NCBI GenBank assembly: GCA_947452985.1
Contig: CANGEU010000002.1
Span: 1-64,000, forward strand
Length of the DNA: 64,000 nt
Direction: 5' to 3'
From: Micrococcales bacterium
Lineage (GTDB): Bacteria > Actinomycetota > Actinomycetes > Actinomycetales > Microbacteriaceae
Within the stretch, counting starts at the first letter, position 1; each line of letters begins with the position of its first letter. Below, in pieces: positions 44,577-55,600 of the stretch. The position numbers were made by a program, and so were the translations under genes. The notes beneath the pieces were generated by a model that saw only the letters and a program-made list of their open reading frames with translations, did not search any database and had not been told where the DNA came from.

Positions 44577-45664
44577 CCAACTACCTTTTAGCTGGCGGTG
44601 GAACTGGCGGGCACGTGAACCCTTTGTTAGCCCTCGCAGAACGTATTCGCGAAACCGAGCCAGGGTCAAATACTTACGCTCTGGGAACTTCTGAGGGCTT
44701 GGAATCGAAATTGGTTCCAGAGCGCGGATTTGAATTACTGACGATAAAACGTTTGCCGTTCCCGAGAAAACCGAGCCTTTATGCAATTCGTTTCCCGGCA
44801 TTGTTTTTCGCGGCGGTAAAGCAAATTCAACAGATGATTTTGGAAAAACAAATTGATGTTGTTGTTGGCTTTGGAGGCTATGCCAGCGCGCCAGCCTATG
44901 TTGCAGCTCGGAGAAGCCGCATTCCTTACGTGATCCATGAGGCAAACGCATTGCCTGGTCTAGCAAATAAACTCGGCGCGAACAATGCTTCAGCGGTTGC
45001 CGTTGCCTTTGAGTCGACCAAACTGAAAAATGCCCAACTAGTTGGAATGCCTTTGCGTTCTGAAATTGAATCCGCGATTGCAAACTCGACCCAACGAGAA
45101 AGCCGCTTGGCTCTAGGGCTCCAGCCAGACGTAGCAACACTTCTAGTCACCGGAGGGTCTTTGGGCGCTAGAAGTCTCAATGATGCGATTGTTGGAGCCG
45201 CAGGGTACTTGGATGCTGCCGGGGTTCAGGTTCTTCACATCATTGGCGGAAATTCCGAACTTCCCGAATTGCAGACCAAATCACTAGTTCGTATTAAATA
45301 CTGCGACCGAATGGACCAGGCAATCGCAGCGGCTGACTTGGCGATTTGTCGGGCGGGTGCTTCTACAGTTTGCGAGTTTGGTAGCTTCGGCCTTCCGAGC
45401 ATTTACGTTCCGTACCCCGTTGGTAATGGTGAACAGCGATTCAACGCAGCTGATTTGGTGTCGTCAGGAGGCGGTGTCTTGATCGACGACTCACTGTTCA
45501 CGAGTGAGTACGTGCGAGACCAGGTAATTCCACTCATTTCCAACTCGAAGAGGTTGAAAATCATGAAGCTCGCGGCCAGAGAATCGAGCATTGCCGATGG
45601 AACCGACCGGCTTTACAAACTTGTGAGAAGTGTCTTGCCGAGTAATGACAGCTCGGCGAAATAG
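44573..45664 (+). CDS. murG: Lipid II synthase MurG
   Basis: The 363-aa GT-B glycosyltransferase transfers GlcNAc to lipid I. The N-terminal glycine loop LLAGGGTGGHVNPLLALAE is followed by VVGFGGYASAPAYVAARR and HEANALPGLANK. The C-terminal UDP-GlcNAc site is seen in VTGGSLGARSLND and ICRAGASTVCE. The ATG overlaps the ftsW stop by 4 bp. Confidence 0.97.
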   Translation: MTNYLLAGGGTGGHVNPLLALAERIRETEPGSNTYALGTSEGLESKLVPERGFELLTIKRLPFPRKPSLYAIRFPALFFAAVKQIQQMILEKQIDVVVGFGGYASAPAYVAARRSRIPYVIHEANALPGLANKLGANNASAVAVAFESTKLKNAQLVGMPLRSEIESAIANSTQRESRLALGLQPDVATLLVTGGSLGARSLNDAIVGAAGYLDAAGVQVLHIIGGNSELPELQTKSLVRIKYCDRMDQAIAAADLAICRAGASTVCEFGSFGLPSIYVPYPVGNGEQRFNAADLVSSGGGVLIDDSLFTSEYVRDQVIPLISNSKRLKIMKLAARESSIADGTDRLYKLVRSVLPSNDSSAK

Positions 45665-45683
45665 TGTTGACCAGAGGTAAATA

Positions 45684-47072
45684 ATGATTAAGCCAGATTT
45701 TTCGCAACCAGTCCCAGCCGACTTAGGTACCGTCCACTTCATCGGGATTGGTGGCTCAGGCATGAGCGGCATCGCTCGTATTCTTCTTGGCATGGGTCAC
45801 AAAGTGACCGGTTCCGACTTGCGTGACACTTCCAACGTCGCAGCTTTGCGCGAACTGGGCGCAACAATTCACATCGGTCACGATGCCAGTCACTTAGGAA
45901 ATCCAGACACAGTTGTGGTTACCTCGGCTCTTTGGCCAACCAACCCTGAGTATGTCTTAGCCCAGGAGCGTGGAATTCCGATTCTTCACCGGTCTGCAGC
46001 CCTGGCTTACCTGACCACCAAGAACCGATTGGTTGCGGTTGCCGGTGCCCATGGCAAAACCACCAGTACGGGCATGGTAATTACTGGGTTGCTCCGCCTT
46101 GGTGTTGACCCAAGTTTTGTGAATGGTGGGGTCATCGCTGAACTTGGTGCTTCGAGTTCTAGTGGCAAAGATGATTTGTTCATTATTGAAGCGGATGAAT
46201 CGGACGGTTCGTTCTTGCACTACGACACCGCTGTTGCCTTGATTACCAATGTTGACCCAGACCACCTAGATCACTATGGTTCGTTGGAAGCGTTTGAGGC
46301 TGAGTTTGGAAAATTTGCGCAAGGCGCGAAAGAATTTGTGGCCATTAGCTCAGATGACCCAGGTGCAGTTCGTGTTTCCAACCTTCTTCAGGACAAGCGA
46401 ATTATCACTTTTGGTCAGGCGCAGACCGCTGATGTCCGCCTAATTGAAATTGATGCGACGGGAGCACGAGTTTCATTCACGATTCAATTTGATGGAAATG
46501 ATTACTCGGCCACTCTAAATATTCCAGGTGTGCATAATGCGATAAATGCAGCAGGCGCATTTGCGGTTCTAGTCGGGTTAGGTTTTGACCCGGCTACTTC
46601 ATTGGCTGGTATCGCAACGTTTAGGGGAACCGAGCGTCGTTTCGAATTGCACGGAGTTCGCAGGGGAGTGAGCGTTTACGACGATTTTGCCCACCACCCA
46701 ACCGAAGTTTCGGCGGCGTTGTCGGCGGCACGCGCTGTTGTTGGAGACGGGAAACTAATTACGGTTTTTCAACCTCACCTGTACAGCCGCACGCGCCTGA
46801 TGCACAAAGAATTTGCAGAAGCTTTAGCGCTGAGTGACCAAGTTGTGGTGATGGACATTTATGCCGCACGCGAGGATCCAGAACCTGGAGTTACTGGTCA
46901 ACTCGTTTCAGATAGCTTTGCAGACGCCGGCAAGGTTCACTATGTTCCCCTTTGGGATGACGCTCCAGCCGTGGCGGCTTCTCTGGCCTCGGAAGGTGAC
47001 TTCATCGTGACCATGGGTTGTGGAGACGTCTATCGAATGGTTCCACAAATCCTCGACGCCCTCGAGAGTTAA
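45684..47072 (+). CDS. murC: UDP-MurNAc--L-alanine ligase MurC
   Basis: The 462-aa ligase starts the stem peptide by adding L-Ala to UDP-MurNAc. The N-terminus has [19 protein letters not shown]. The ATP motif is [20 protein letters not shown] near residue 116, followed by [10 protein letters not shown] and [32 protein letters not shown] is in the C-terminal domain. The ATG has AGAGGT upstream. Confidence 0.97.
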   Translation: MIKPDFSQPVPADLGTVHFIGIGGSGMSGIARILLGMGHKVTGSDLRDTSNVAALRELGATIHIGHDASHLGNPDTVVVTSALWPTNPEYVLAQERGIPILHRSAALAYLTTKNRLVAVAGAHGKTTSTGMVITGLLRLGVDPSFVNGGVIAELGASSSSGKDDLFIIEADESDGSFLHYDTAVALITNVDPDHLDHYGSLEAFEAEFGKFAQGAKEFVAISSDDPGAVRVSNLLQDKRIITFGQAQTADVRLIEIDATGARVSFTIQFDGNDYSATLNIPGVHNAINAAGAFAVLVGLGFDPATSLAGIATFRGTERRFELHGVRRGVSVYDDFAHHPTEVSAALSAARAVVGDGKLITVFQPHLYSRTRLMHKEFAEALALSDQVVVMDIYAAREDPEPGVTGQLVSDSFADAGKVHYVPLWDDAPAVAASLASEGDFIVTMGCGDVYRMVPQILDALES

Positions 47073-47076
47073 GTCT

Positions 47077-47952
47077 TTGAAACGACCTCCCTCCCGAAGC
47101 GGAGCCAAAAAGCAGCCGGCAAAAGTAATCCCACTTTTGCCGAGGCGCGTCAAGAAGGCCAGCGGGCCGGCTAAGTCTCCGGTAAGTAAACAAGTTATCC
47201 GTAAGCAGGCGAAGCGCCTGGGCGTTGCGGAGCGCTTGAATAGAGAATCGGTGGCCAGGCTCCGTCCTCGGGTCGCCTTCGGTCGTCGGGTGTTCTTGGC
47301 AGCTTCGGTCTCCATCTCGCTCTTGATTGTCCTCGTGATTGTCGCCGTGGTCTCGCCGCTTCTTGCGGTTCGTGAGATTGAAGTTGTTGGCACTAATCGT
47401 GTTTCCGCGGCAGCTATTTTGAAGGATCTCAAATACCTCAAGGGAAAGCCTCTTCCTCAAATCACCAGCGAAGAGTTGGCGGCTAAATTGGGCAAGTACG
47501 AATTAATTGATTCGGTTTCTGCGGTTGCTCTACCGCCAAGTAAGTTGCGGGTTGTTGTTGTTGAACGCAGCGCCATCGCAATTGTCAGCATTAACAACGT
47601 GCCTTACCTCTACGACGCAGCTGGTGTGCAACTCGGGCGCGCGGGCAGTAAAGATCGATTACCAATAATTCACAACGCTGGAAATCCCGCGAGTTCAGTG
47701 TCATTCGCTTCGGCTGTGTCGGTTATCTTGAGCTTGCCGGTGGAGCTCTTACCTAAGGTTCAGTCGGTCTCGGCTGCGTCTAAAGACAATGTCGTTTTGG
47801 CGTTGAGAAGTTATAACCAGCAGATCTTCTGGGGTGACTCTTCAGACCCAGCTTTGAAGGCGAAAGTCTTGGCGGCTTTGATGAAGCATTATGCGAACCA
47901 CTTCGGGGCTACCTTTGACGTTTCTTCGCCCAGTCAGCCGTCTGTTTACTAG
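47077..47952 (+). CDS. ftsQ: Cell division protein FtsQ
   Basis: The 291-aa bitopic protein has a long, very basic cytoplasmic N-terminus (about 75 residues), one membrane segment (VFLAASVSISLLIVLVIVAV), then a POTRA domain beginning LLAVREIEVVGTNRVSAAAI and the FtsQ beta domain. TTG 47077 has GAGAG 8 nt upstream and lies 4 nt after the murC stop; the frame extends into murC but that part is not FtsQ-like. It scaffolds the FtsL-FtsI-FtsW group. Confidence 0.92.
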   Translation: MKRPPSRSGAKKQPAKVIPLLPRRVKKASGPAKSPVSKQVIRKQAKRLGVAERLNRESVARLRPRVAFGRRVFLAASVSISLLIVLVIVAVVSPLLAVREIEVVGTNRVSAAAILKDLKYLKGKPLPQITSEELAAKLGKYELIDSVSAVALPPSKLRVVVVERSAIAIVSINNVPYLYDAAGVQLGRAGSKDRLPIIHNAGNPASSVSFASAVSVILSLPVELLPKVQSVSAASKDNVVLALRSYNQQIFWGDSSDPALKAKVLAALMKHYANHFGATFDVSSPSQPSVY

Positions 47953-47973
47953 CGCGACACACCTACCGCCTTC

Positions 47974-47992
47974 ACCTCGTTTTGGGGTTTTT
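47974..47992 (+). terminator. weak hairpin with T run between ftsQ and ftsZ
   Basis: ACCTC and GGGGT can form a 5-bp stem with one G-U pair, followed by a T run. It is weak and may only attenuate read-through into ftsZ. The rest of the 127-bp gap is expected to hold the ftsZ promoter, which I could not place. Confidence 0.3.
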
Positions 47993-48079
47993 CGGCGTAA
48001 TTTCTAGGCGCAGTGATAAAACACGAGCCTTCTTTAACGTTCAGCGTGAGGTTTAAGGTTCGCAAAATGGAGGTAACTC

Positions 48080-49306
48080 ATGGCACAACAGCAAAACTAC
48101 CTGGCCGAAATCAAGGTCGTTGGAGTCGGTGGCGCGGGCGTTAACGCCGTCAACCGCATGATTGAAGCTGGTCTACGCGGAGTCGAATTCATCGCTGTCA
48201 ACACCGATGCTCAGCAGCTTGCCATGAGCTCTGCAAACGTAAAGATTGATATTGGTCGCGAAACCACCCGCGGCCTGGGTGCTGGTGCGGACCCTGAAGT
48301 TGGTCGCCGCGCGGCCGAGGAGCACGTAGAAGAACTTGAAGCCGCCCTTCGCGGTGCCGACATGGTCTTTGTCACTGCTGGTGAGGGTGGAGGAACCGGT
48401 ACCGGAGCTGCCCCAGTCGTGGCCAGAATCGCCAAGGAAGCCGGCTCACTAACCGTCGGCGTCGTTAGTCGTCCATTCACCTGGGAAGGCCCACGCCGCG
48501 CTCAGCAGGCGCAAACGGGTATTGAAGAACTCCAGTCGCAGGTGGACACCCTAATTGTGGTCCCGAACCAGCGACTACTAGACATCGATGACCTTGCCAT
48601 CAGCCTCGACAACGCTCTCAAGGTCGCCGACGATGTTCTTCGCTCGGGAGTTCAAGGAATCACCGACCTAATCGCCATCCCTGGCGCCATCAACCTAGAC
48701 TTCGCGGATGTTCGCTCAGTAATGCAAAATGCTGGTACCGCGCTTATGGGTATCGGAAGCGCCAAGGGCGAAGATCGTCACATCAAGGCTGCCGAGAAGG
48801 CCATCAACAACCCGCTTCTAGAGGCTGGAATCGATGGAGCACACGGTGTTCTTATGTTGGTTCAGGCTGCTGGAAACATGGGTCTTCACGAGGTCTCCGA
48901 AGCTTCAGCCCTAATTCAAGAGTCGGTTAGCCCGAACGCAAACGTAATTTTCGGTGTTTCCTACGATGATTCGTTGGGGGACGAAATGCGTATCACCGTG
49001 ATCGCAGCCGGATTCGACGGTGGTACTCCGGTTCGAAAGCCGTCAATGCCAATCACCATGCGAACTAACACCGACCAGATTCAGGTAATCGAGGTCGAAG
49101 AGCCCTCAGAGTCACCGGTGGTAATCGAGACTCCCGTGCCCTTTATTGAAGCGACAGAAGTAGAAACCGACAACACCTTTGGCGGCTATCTGGCCGAACC
49201 ATCGGTTGTTTCGCCGGTTACCGAAGCTATCGACATTCCAGTTGAACCGAAAAAGGCTGACACTGGATTTGGCGACGATTTGGACATTCCAGACTTCCTC
49301 AGATAG
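48080..49306 (+). CDS. ftsZ: Cell division GTPase FtsZ
   Basis: The 408-aa tubulin homologue forms the Z ring. The GTP-binding region includes [19 protein letters not shown] at the N-terminus and the tubulin signature GGGTGTG at 103-109. The T7 loop appears as [11 protein letters not shown]. An acidic linker of about 80 residues ends in DLDIPDFLR, the conserved tail that binds SepF and FtsW in actinobacteria. GGAGGT is a strong ribosome site. The stop overlaps the next start (TAGTG). Confidence 0.98.
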   Translation: MAQQQNYLAEIKVVGVGGAGVNAVNRMIEAGLRGVEFIAVNTDAQQLAMSSANVKIDIGRETTRGLGAGADPEVGRRAAEEHVEELEAALRGADMVFVTAGEGGGTGTGAAPVVARIAKEAGSLTVGVVSRPFTWEGPRRAQQAQTGIEELQSQVDTLIVVPNQRLLDIDDLAISLDNALKVADDVLRSGVQGITDLIAIPGAINLDFADVRSVMQNAGTALMGIGSAKGEDRHIKAAEKAINNPLLEAGIDGAHGVLMLVQAAGNMGLHEVSEASALIQESVSPNANVIFGVSYDDSLGDEMRITVIAAGFDGGTPVRKPSMPITMRTNTDQIQVIEVEEPSESPVVIETPVPFIEATEVETDNTFGGYLAEPSVVSPVTEAIDIPVEPKKADTGFGDDLDIPDFLR

Positions 49307-49974
49307 TGCTAACTCTTGCTGAGCGGCTGACCGCAACCAGAGCGGCCATCCAAGCTGAATGTCTCAGGCTCCAACGGTCTGAGCCAACACTGATTGTGGT
49401 AACGAAAAACCACCCAGTTTCGCTCGCTCAAGATCTTTATGCGCTGGGTGAACGGGATTTCGGTGAAAATAGGGTTCAAGAAGCTGAGCCAAAAGCAGAT
49501 CTACTTGCAGATCACCAAAACCTAAGCTGGCACCTCATTGGGCAACTTCAAACTAACAAGGTGAAGCAAGCACTTAACTTTGCGAGTTCTATTCATTCCT
49601 TAGATCGAGAGAGTCTGCTACTCGAGTTGCAAAAGCGAACCATGGATATTCCAAATGCGCTGGATGTTTTCATCCAGGTAAATCTCACCGACGACCCAGG
49701 ACGCGGGGGAATCTCCGAAACCGAGGTTCTTCAGTTCGCCGAGAGGGTGGCGGCCACGCCAACCCTTCGACTCCGGGGTTTGATGGCAGTTGCGGCACTC
49801 GATGTTCCGCCAGTGCACGATTTCGAAAAGGTTGCAAATCTGTCAGGGAAGCTAATGAAAATATTCCCTGCTGCATCCGATCTTTCAATTGGGATGTCAA
49901 ATGACTACCTCGAGGCGTTGCAATTCGGTGCGACACACCTAAGAATCGGCACAGCAATCACGGGAAATCGTTAG
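49306..49974 (+). CDS. yggS: YggS-family PLP homeostasis protein
   Basis: The 222-aa single-domain PLP-binding protein has the TIM-barrel fold of alanine racemase. The PLP lysine is K34 in VVTKNHP. Family strings are FGENRVQEAEPK, WHLIGQLQTNKVK, LRGLMAV and LSIGMSNDYLEAL. GTG 49306 overlaps the ftsZ stop by one base. In M. tuberculosis a YfiH/PgeF gene (Rv2149c) lies between the two; it is missing here. Confidence 0.94.
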   Translation: MLTLAERLTATRAAIQAECLRLQRSEPTLIVVTKNHPVSLAQDLYALGERDFGENRVQEAEPKADLLADHQNLSWHLIGQLQTNKVKQALNFASSIHSLDRESLLLELQKRTMDIPNALDVFIQVNLTDDPGRGGISETEVLQFAERVAATPTLRLRGLMAVAALDVPPVHDFEKVANLSGKLMKIFPAASDLSIGMSNDYLEALQFGATHLRIGTAITGNR

Positions 49975-50017
49975 TTTTAGCAATATTCTGAACACAACCG
50001 CTTTAGGAGGCTCAATC

Positions 50018-50428
50018 ATGGGTGTAATGGATTCATTCAAGGACTACTTCGACTTTTCTTCAAAGGGAGATCGTCCTGTTCCAACTCGTCCGTCTGGCTC
50101 GGGTAAAACTGGCGCAGCCAAGGTAACTCCAATTCGTAGTTCAAGTCGCTCCGGCGACATCAGCGAAATAGTCACGTTAGATCCAACGAGCTTCCAAGAT
50201 GTCCGTGAAATCGCCGACCACTTCTGCAACGACATTCCGTTGATCATCAACATGGCAGCACTGTCTGAAAAAGATTCACAGCGTACCCTGGACTTCTTGC
50301 TAGGTCTCAAAGAGGGTCGTCACGGCCAGCTAAAGCGCGTGACCCCTAAGGTCTTCCTGCTTACGCCAGCAAACGTTTCGATTAACCAGGATGAAGAAGA
50401 GGAAGAACTCAACGAGTTCAACGACTAG
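50018..50428 (+). CDS. sepF: Cell division protein SepF
   Basis: The 136-aa protein anchors FtsZ to the membrane in actinobacteria, which lack FtsA. It has an N-terminal amphipathic helix (MGVMDSFKDYFDF), a flexible linker, and the SepF core from about 45 with EIADHFCNDIPLIINMA and RTLDFLLGLKEGRHG. GGAGG is a strong ribosome site. The C-terminal tail is acidic. No yggT gene follows. Confidence 0.95.
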   Translation: MGVMDSFKDYFDFSSKGDRPVPTRPSGSGKTGAAKVTPIRSSSRSGDISEIVTLDPTSFQDVREIADHFCNDIPLIINMAALSEKDSQRTLDFLLGLKEGRHGQLKRVTPKVFLLTPANVSINQDEEEEELNEFND

Positions 50429-50507
50429 TCGTTTAGCTGTGCAAAGTCACAGCGCCCCAATTCACCTGTTTGTTATCCTTGTACTCTGAATTGTAAAGAG
50501 GTTTGTA

Positions 50508-51137
50508 ATGTCTTTGACTCCCGAAGATGTCGTCAATAAGAAATTTCAGCCAACCAAGTTCCGCGAAGGTTACGACCAAGACGAAGTCGACGAATTTCTC
50601 GATGAAATCATCGTTGAGTTTCGCCGACTAAGCCAAGAGAACGAAGACCTACGTCAGCGTTTACTCGCATCCGACGGCCGAATTGCTGAATTACAGCGGT
50701 CACCCGGTGGCATGGCTGGTGCTCTGACCTCTAGCAGTAGTGATGTTGCAACCTCGATCACAAATCCTGGGGCTGCCTTCCCAGAAGCCATGGCCGAAGC
50801 TAGTGCAAACGACCCGAACAACACCAATAACCTGCTTCAACTTGCTCGCAAACTTCACGACGAACACGTTCGCGAAGGTATTGCAAAGCGCGACGCCCTT
50901 ATTGCTGAAGGTCAGGCAACTGCTGCTCGACTCCTTCGCGAATCAGAGGCCCAGCAGCGTTCAGACCTAAGCAGTCTTGAGCAGGAAAAGGCTCTTCTTG
51001 AGCACGCTATTCAGGAACTCCGTCAGTACGAACACAGTTATCGTGCCAACATTCGCAACTTCATCGAAGCTCAGTTGCGCGACCTAGACGTTCCAACGCA
51101 GACTCCGAACGGGTCCCAAGGAATGCTGGGTAACTAG
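50508..51137 (+). CDS. divIVA: Polar growth protein DivIVA (Wag31)
   Basis: The 209-aa coiled-coil protein marks cell poles and directs wall growth. The membrane-binding N-terminus is LTPEDVVNKKFQPTKFREGY with DQDEVDEFLDEII. A variable Gly/Ser/Asn-rich linker (about 70-110) precedes a second coiled coil (about 110-190). AAAGAGG is the ribosome site. The 79-bp gap before it contains a possible TATCCT -10 at 50474. In mycobacteria Wag31 is a target of PASTA kinases. Confidence 0.95.
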   Translation: MSLTPEDVVNKKFQPTKFREGYDQDEVDEFLDEIIVEFRRLSQENEDLRQRLLASDGRIAELQRSPGGMAGALTSSSSDVATSITNPGAAFPEAMAEASANDPNNTNNLLQLARKLHDEHVREGIAKRDALIAEGQATAARLLRESEAQQRSDLSSLEQEKALLEHAIQELRQYEHSYRANIRNFIEAQLRDLDVPTQTPNGSQGMLGN

Positions 51138-51142
51138 TTTTC

Positions 51143-51631
51143 ATGGCTACCCGTAGCAAAACGCGAAAGACAGTACTTTATTTAGTTCTCACAGTTTTCT
51201 TATTTGCCATAGACCAGGCAACTAAGGCATGGGCTCTTTCCACACTTCCCCCATTCCAAGGGAAACCTTTTATTGGCGAGGTCCTTAAGTTCTATTTGGT
51301 TTGGAACGACTCAGCGGCCTTTTCCATTGGCTTTGGTGCTACCTGGATTTTCACCATAATTTCTTCAGTAGCCACTCTGGTTGTGATTTGGCTGATGCTA
51401 AGAACTCCTTCCAAGGCTTGGCGTCTAACCCTAGCCATTCTGTTGGCCGGTGTCGTTGGGAATTTGGCTGATCGCTTATTCCGTGCACCAGGGTTCCCTG
51501 TTGGAAAAGTTGTTGATTTTCTGCAACTTCCATTCAATTTCCCGGTTTTCAACGTTGCCGACATTTGCATTACCAGCTCAATGACTGCCGTGGTCATTTT
51601 GGTTATGCGCGGAATCAAACTTGGGTCTTAA
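51143..51631 (+). CDS. lspA: Lipoprotein signal peptidase (signal peptidase II)
   Basis: The 162-aa membrane protease has four hydrophobic segments. Catalytic aspartates are D125 in GKVVDFLQL and D140 in FNVADI. The conserved GNLADR and DQATKAW segments are present. It would process the CtaC lipoprotein encoded at 60148. The stop overlaps rluD (TAATG). Confidence 0.95.
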   Translation: MATRSKTRKTVLYLVLTVFLFAIDQATKAWALSTLPPFQGKPFIGEVLKFYLVWNDSAAFSIGFGATWIFTIISSVATLVVIWLMLRTPSKAWRLTLAILLAGVVGNLADRLFRAPGFPVGKVVDFLQLPFNFPVFNVADICITSSMTAVVILVMRGIKLGS

Positions 51632-52554
51632 TGACCGAAATTAAACATGTAATCATTCCCGATGGGTTGGCTGGGCTTCGAGTCGATGCTGGTCTTTCCA
51701 AGGCTCTAGGACTTTCGAGAACCTCAGTTGCGGAACTCTTGGAGCAGGGCGCGGTCACCTCGGAAAACAAAACATTGGGCAAGAGCGATCGGTTAGTGGC
51801 TGGTTCGATTGTCGAAGTAGCCATTCGCGAAAAGAGAGATCGGCTGCTAATTCAAGCCGACGAAGTTCCCGATTTCAAGGTCATTTTCCAAGATGATCAC
51901 TTGATCGTAATTGACAAGCCTGCCGGTGTGGCGGCTCATCCTTCAGTTGGTTGGGACGGGCCTACGGTTCCTGGTGCACTTCTTGGCCTAGGTATCCAGT
52001 TGTCTACTTCCGGCGCCCAGGAACGTCAAGGCATTGTGCAACGTTTGGATGTAGGCACCAGCGGTCTAATGGTCCTGGCAAAGTCGGAGTTGGCATACTC
52101 TCGCCTCAAGCAAGCATTCCGTGACCGCGCAGTTCATAAGGTTTATCACGCGCTAGTTCAGGGACATCCGGATCCTTCGTCCGGAACCTTTGACGCACCA
52201 ATCGCCCGCCACCCAAAAGCCGAGTTCAAATTTCACGTGCATCCGGATGGCAAACCCTCGGTGACGCATTACGAGACGATTGAAGCGTTTCGATCGGCAT
52301 CGCTACTGGAAATTATTTTGGAGACTGGCCGAACCCACCAAATTCGAGTTCATTTTTCTGCCTTCAGGCACCCGTTGGTTGGTGACACCATGTACGGAGC
52401 GGATCCGACATTAGCTAAGAAACTGGGCATTGAACACCAGTGGTTACACGCAGTTCGACTCAGTTTTGATCATCCAATTACCGGCGACAAGGTTTCTTTT
52501 GAGAGCGAATATCCTGTCGAGTTGTCGAAGGTGTTAGACCTTCTGCGTGGCTAG
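51631..52554 (+). CDS. rluD: Pseudouridine synthase, RluA/RluD family
   Basis: The 307-aa enzyme has an S4-like N-terminal domain (GLRVDAGLSKALGLSRTSVA) and the RluA catalytic domain. The catalytic motif is QRLDVGTSGLMVLAKS, with Asp in RLD. HLIVIDKPAGVAAHPS and ETGRTHQIRVH are family hallmarks. E. coli RluD modifies 23S helix 69. ATG 51631 forms TAATG with lspA; the frame extends upstream but that part is inside lspA. Confidence 0.93.
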   Translation: MTEIKHVIIPDGLAGLRVDAGLSKALGLSRTSVAELLEQGAVTSENKTLGKSDRLVAGSIVEVAIREKRDRLLIQADEVPDFKVIFQDDHLIVIDKPAGVAAHPSVGWDGPTVPGALLGLGIQLSTSGAQERQGIVQRLDVGTSGLMVLAKSELAYSRLKQAFRDRAVHKVYHALVQGHPDPSSGTFDAPIARHPKAEFKFHVHPDGKPSVTHYETIEAFRSASLLEIILETGRTHQIRVHFSAFRHPLVGDTMYGADPTLAKKLGIEHQWLHAVRLSFDHPITGDKVSFESEYPVELSKVLDLLRG

Positions 52555-52616
52555 TTTCGAGTTGTCTCAAAAGCGGATACTCTTATCTGTCTCAAGCGAT
52601 TATTTAGAGGTGAAAC

Positions 52617-55600
52617 GTGTCCGGTAAGTCCTTCGTTCACCTTCACGTTCACACCGAGTATTCGATTCTCGATGGCGCCGCGCGCATCGACGACTTGATG
52701 AAAGCCGCCCGTCAAATGGACATGCCCGCAGTGGCAATGACCGACCACGGTAATCTCCACGCAGCCTACGAATTCGTGAACGCTGCCAAAAAAGTTGGCA
52801 TCAAACCCATCATCGGCATGGAAGCCTATGTCGCACCCCGAGTTCATCGATCAGATCGCACCAGAACTAACTTCGGCGACGGCGGGCCAGACGATGTTTC
52901 GTCGAACGGCGCCTATACCCACATGACGTTGTTGGCCAAGAATACCGAAGGCATGTACAACCTTTTCCGCATGTCAACCATGGCTTACACCGACGGAATC
53001 TTTTACAAGCCGCGCATCGATCGCGAGCTTTTGCACAAATACGGTAAGGGTCTAATTGGCACCACCGGTTGTGCAGCTGGTGAAATCAATGTGATGTTGC
53101 GCTTCGGTCGCTGGGACGACGCGGTGGCCACGGTTCGTGAAATGCAGGAAATTTTCGGTAAAGAGAATTACTACTGCGAAATCATGCGCCATGGCATCGA
53201 AATTGAAGAACGAACCGAAAAAGAACTCATCCGACTGGCTCGCGAGACCGGGATGCCGCTACTGGCTTCAAACGACCTTCACTACGTTCACGATCACCAA
53301 GCAGAGTCACAAGAGGCCCTGCTCTGTGTGCAAACAAACGACACTCTAGATAACCCAGATCGATTCCGTTTTGGTGGAACCGGCTTTTATCTGAAATCGC
53401 CGGAGCAAATGCGCGAGCTTTTCAAGGACCTACCGGAAGCCTGCGATAACACCCTAAAAATTGCCGAAGAATGCAATGTCGATTTTTCAAAGCAAGAACT
53501 TATGCCAAGATTCCCGGTGCCGGATGGTTACACCGAGGAGTCTTGGTTTGAAAAAGAAGTTGCTGAAGGTATGCAGCGCCGTTTCCCGGATGGAATCCCC
53601 GAGGCCCAGGCTAAGCAGTGTGCTTATGAAATTGAAGTCATCAAGGAAATGGGTTTCCCAGGCTACTTCTTGGTCGTTGCCGACTTCATCGGTTGGGCTC
53701 GCGAACAGGGAATCAAAGTTGGTCCTGGTCGAGGTTCGGCAGCAGGAGCCATCGTCGCCTACGCCCTGGGTATCACAGCTCTGGATCCAATTAAGTACGG
53801 TCTAATTTTCGAGCGATTCCTTAACCCCTCTCGTAAATCAATGCCGGATATCGATGTTGACTTCGACGACCGTCGTCGTGGCGATGTTATCAAGTACGTT
53901 TACCAAAAATACGGTGATGACCGGGTAGCCCAAATCGGTACCTTTAACACCATCAAGGCCAAGGCTGCTCTGAAGGACGCGGCGCGTGTTCTCGGCTTTC
54001 CTTACGCCAATGGTGAAGTGCTTACCAAGGCGTTCCCGCCGGCTGTACTCGGCCAAGAAATCGAGTTGGAAGACGTGGTCAACCCAGACCGCCCTCGTTA
54101 CAAAGAAACTTCGGCACTTCGCGACATTATTCAAAGCGACTTAGATGCCAAAAAGATTTTTGATCTAGCTCGAGGCATGGAAGGCCTGAAACGTTCGACC
54201 AGCGTTCACGCCGCCGGAGTGATCATTTCGGCTATGTCACTGATCGACGTTGTGCCGCTAATGACTCGAGAAGGCGAAACCGGCTACATCACCCAGTTCG
54301 ACGCTGGGCCTTTGGAAAAGCTCGGTCTTTTGAAGATGGACTTCCTGGGGCTTCGAAATCTAACCGTGCTTGAAGATGCCCTAATCAACATTCGCGCCAA
54401 TGGGCTTGAGGCACCAGACCTTGATTCTTTGGATCTGGACGCCGACGAGAAGGCGTATCAGCTCCTCGGGCAAGGCGACACATTAGGTGTTTTCCAGCTC
54501 GATGGTGAGGCGATGCGTTCGCTGTTGCGCCTGATGAAGCCAACCTCATTCGAAGACATCTCGGCGGCTATCGCGCTTTATCGCCCAGGACCAATGGGTG
54601 TGAACGCGCACACCAACTACGCCAAGCGCAAGAACGGGCTTCAGGCCAACATCCCGATTCACCCAACTTTGGAAGAGCCTCTCAAAGAGGTACTTGGTCC
54701 GACTTACGGATTGATTGTTTACCAAGAGCAGGTAATGGCGGCAGCTCAAAAAGTTGCAAGTTTTTCTTTGGCTCAGGCAGACAACCTTCGCAAGGCAATG
54801 GGTAAAAAAGATGCCAAGGAACTAGATAGTTTGCTTGAGGCTTTCCGCGCTGGAATGTTGAGCAACGGCTTTACTGAAGAGGCTGTTACGGCACTTTGGG
54901 ACACGCTCTTGCCGTTCGCCGGCTACGCGTTCAATAAGGCGCACAGCGCCGCCTACGGAGTCCTTTCGTACTGGACTGCCTACATGAAGGCGAACCACCC
55001 AGCCGAGTACATGGCAGCCTTGCTCACCAGTGTTGGCGATGCCAGAGATAAGTTGGCAATCTACCTGAGCGCCTGCCGAAAAATGGGTCTCGAGGTTCAG
55101 TCTCCAGATGTGAACGAGTCAATCGGTAACTTCTCGGGTGTTGAGTCCAGAATCCGTTTCGGACTAGCCGCAATTCGCGGTGTCGGTGAAAGCGTGGTCG
55201 CTGGAATCGTCGAGGCACGAACCGAGCAAGGCAAGTTCACATCGTTTAATGACTTCCTGAAGAAGGTGCCCGTCCAGGTTTGCAACAAGCGAACCATTGA
55301 GTCGCTTATCAAGGCCGGAGCGTTCGACAGTCTCGGGCACACCAGACGCTCGCTAATGGCAATTTATGAATCTGCAGTCGATGGCCAAGTCTCCCGGAAG
55401 CGCGAAGAAGCCAAGGGTCAAATGGACCTTTTTGGCGGAATGTTCGAAGAAGATCCGACCCTGGTTGAAATTCCAGACCACGAAGAGTTTGATAAGCGAA
55501 CCAAGCTCGCCATGGAGCGCGACACTCTAGGTCTCTATGTGAGTGACCACCCACTCTTTGGACGCGAGTCGCAATTGGCTTCGAATTCAAATTACTCAAT

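Noticed and set aside
44439..45140. 233-codon minus-strand open frame across ftsW and murG
   Set aside because: It lies opposite two conserved genes, with no ribosome site and no recognisable motif; a shadow frame.
47002..47460. Minus-strand frames opposite the murC-ftsQ junction
   Set aside because: Basic FtsQ N-terminal codons create long antisense frames by composition; no independent support.
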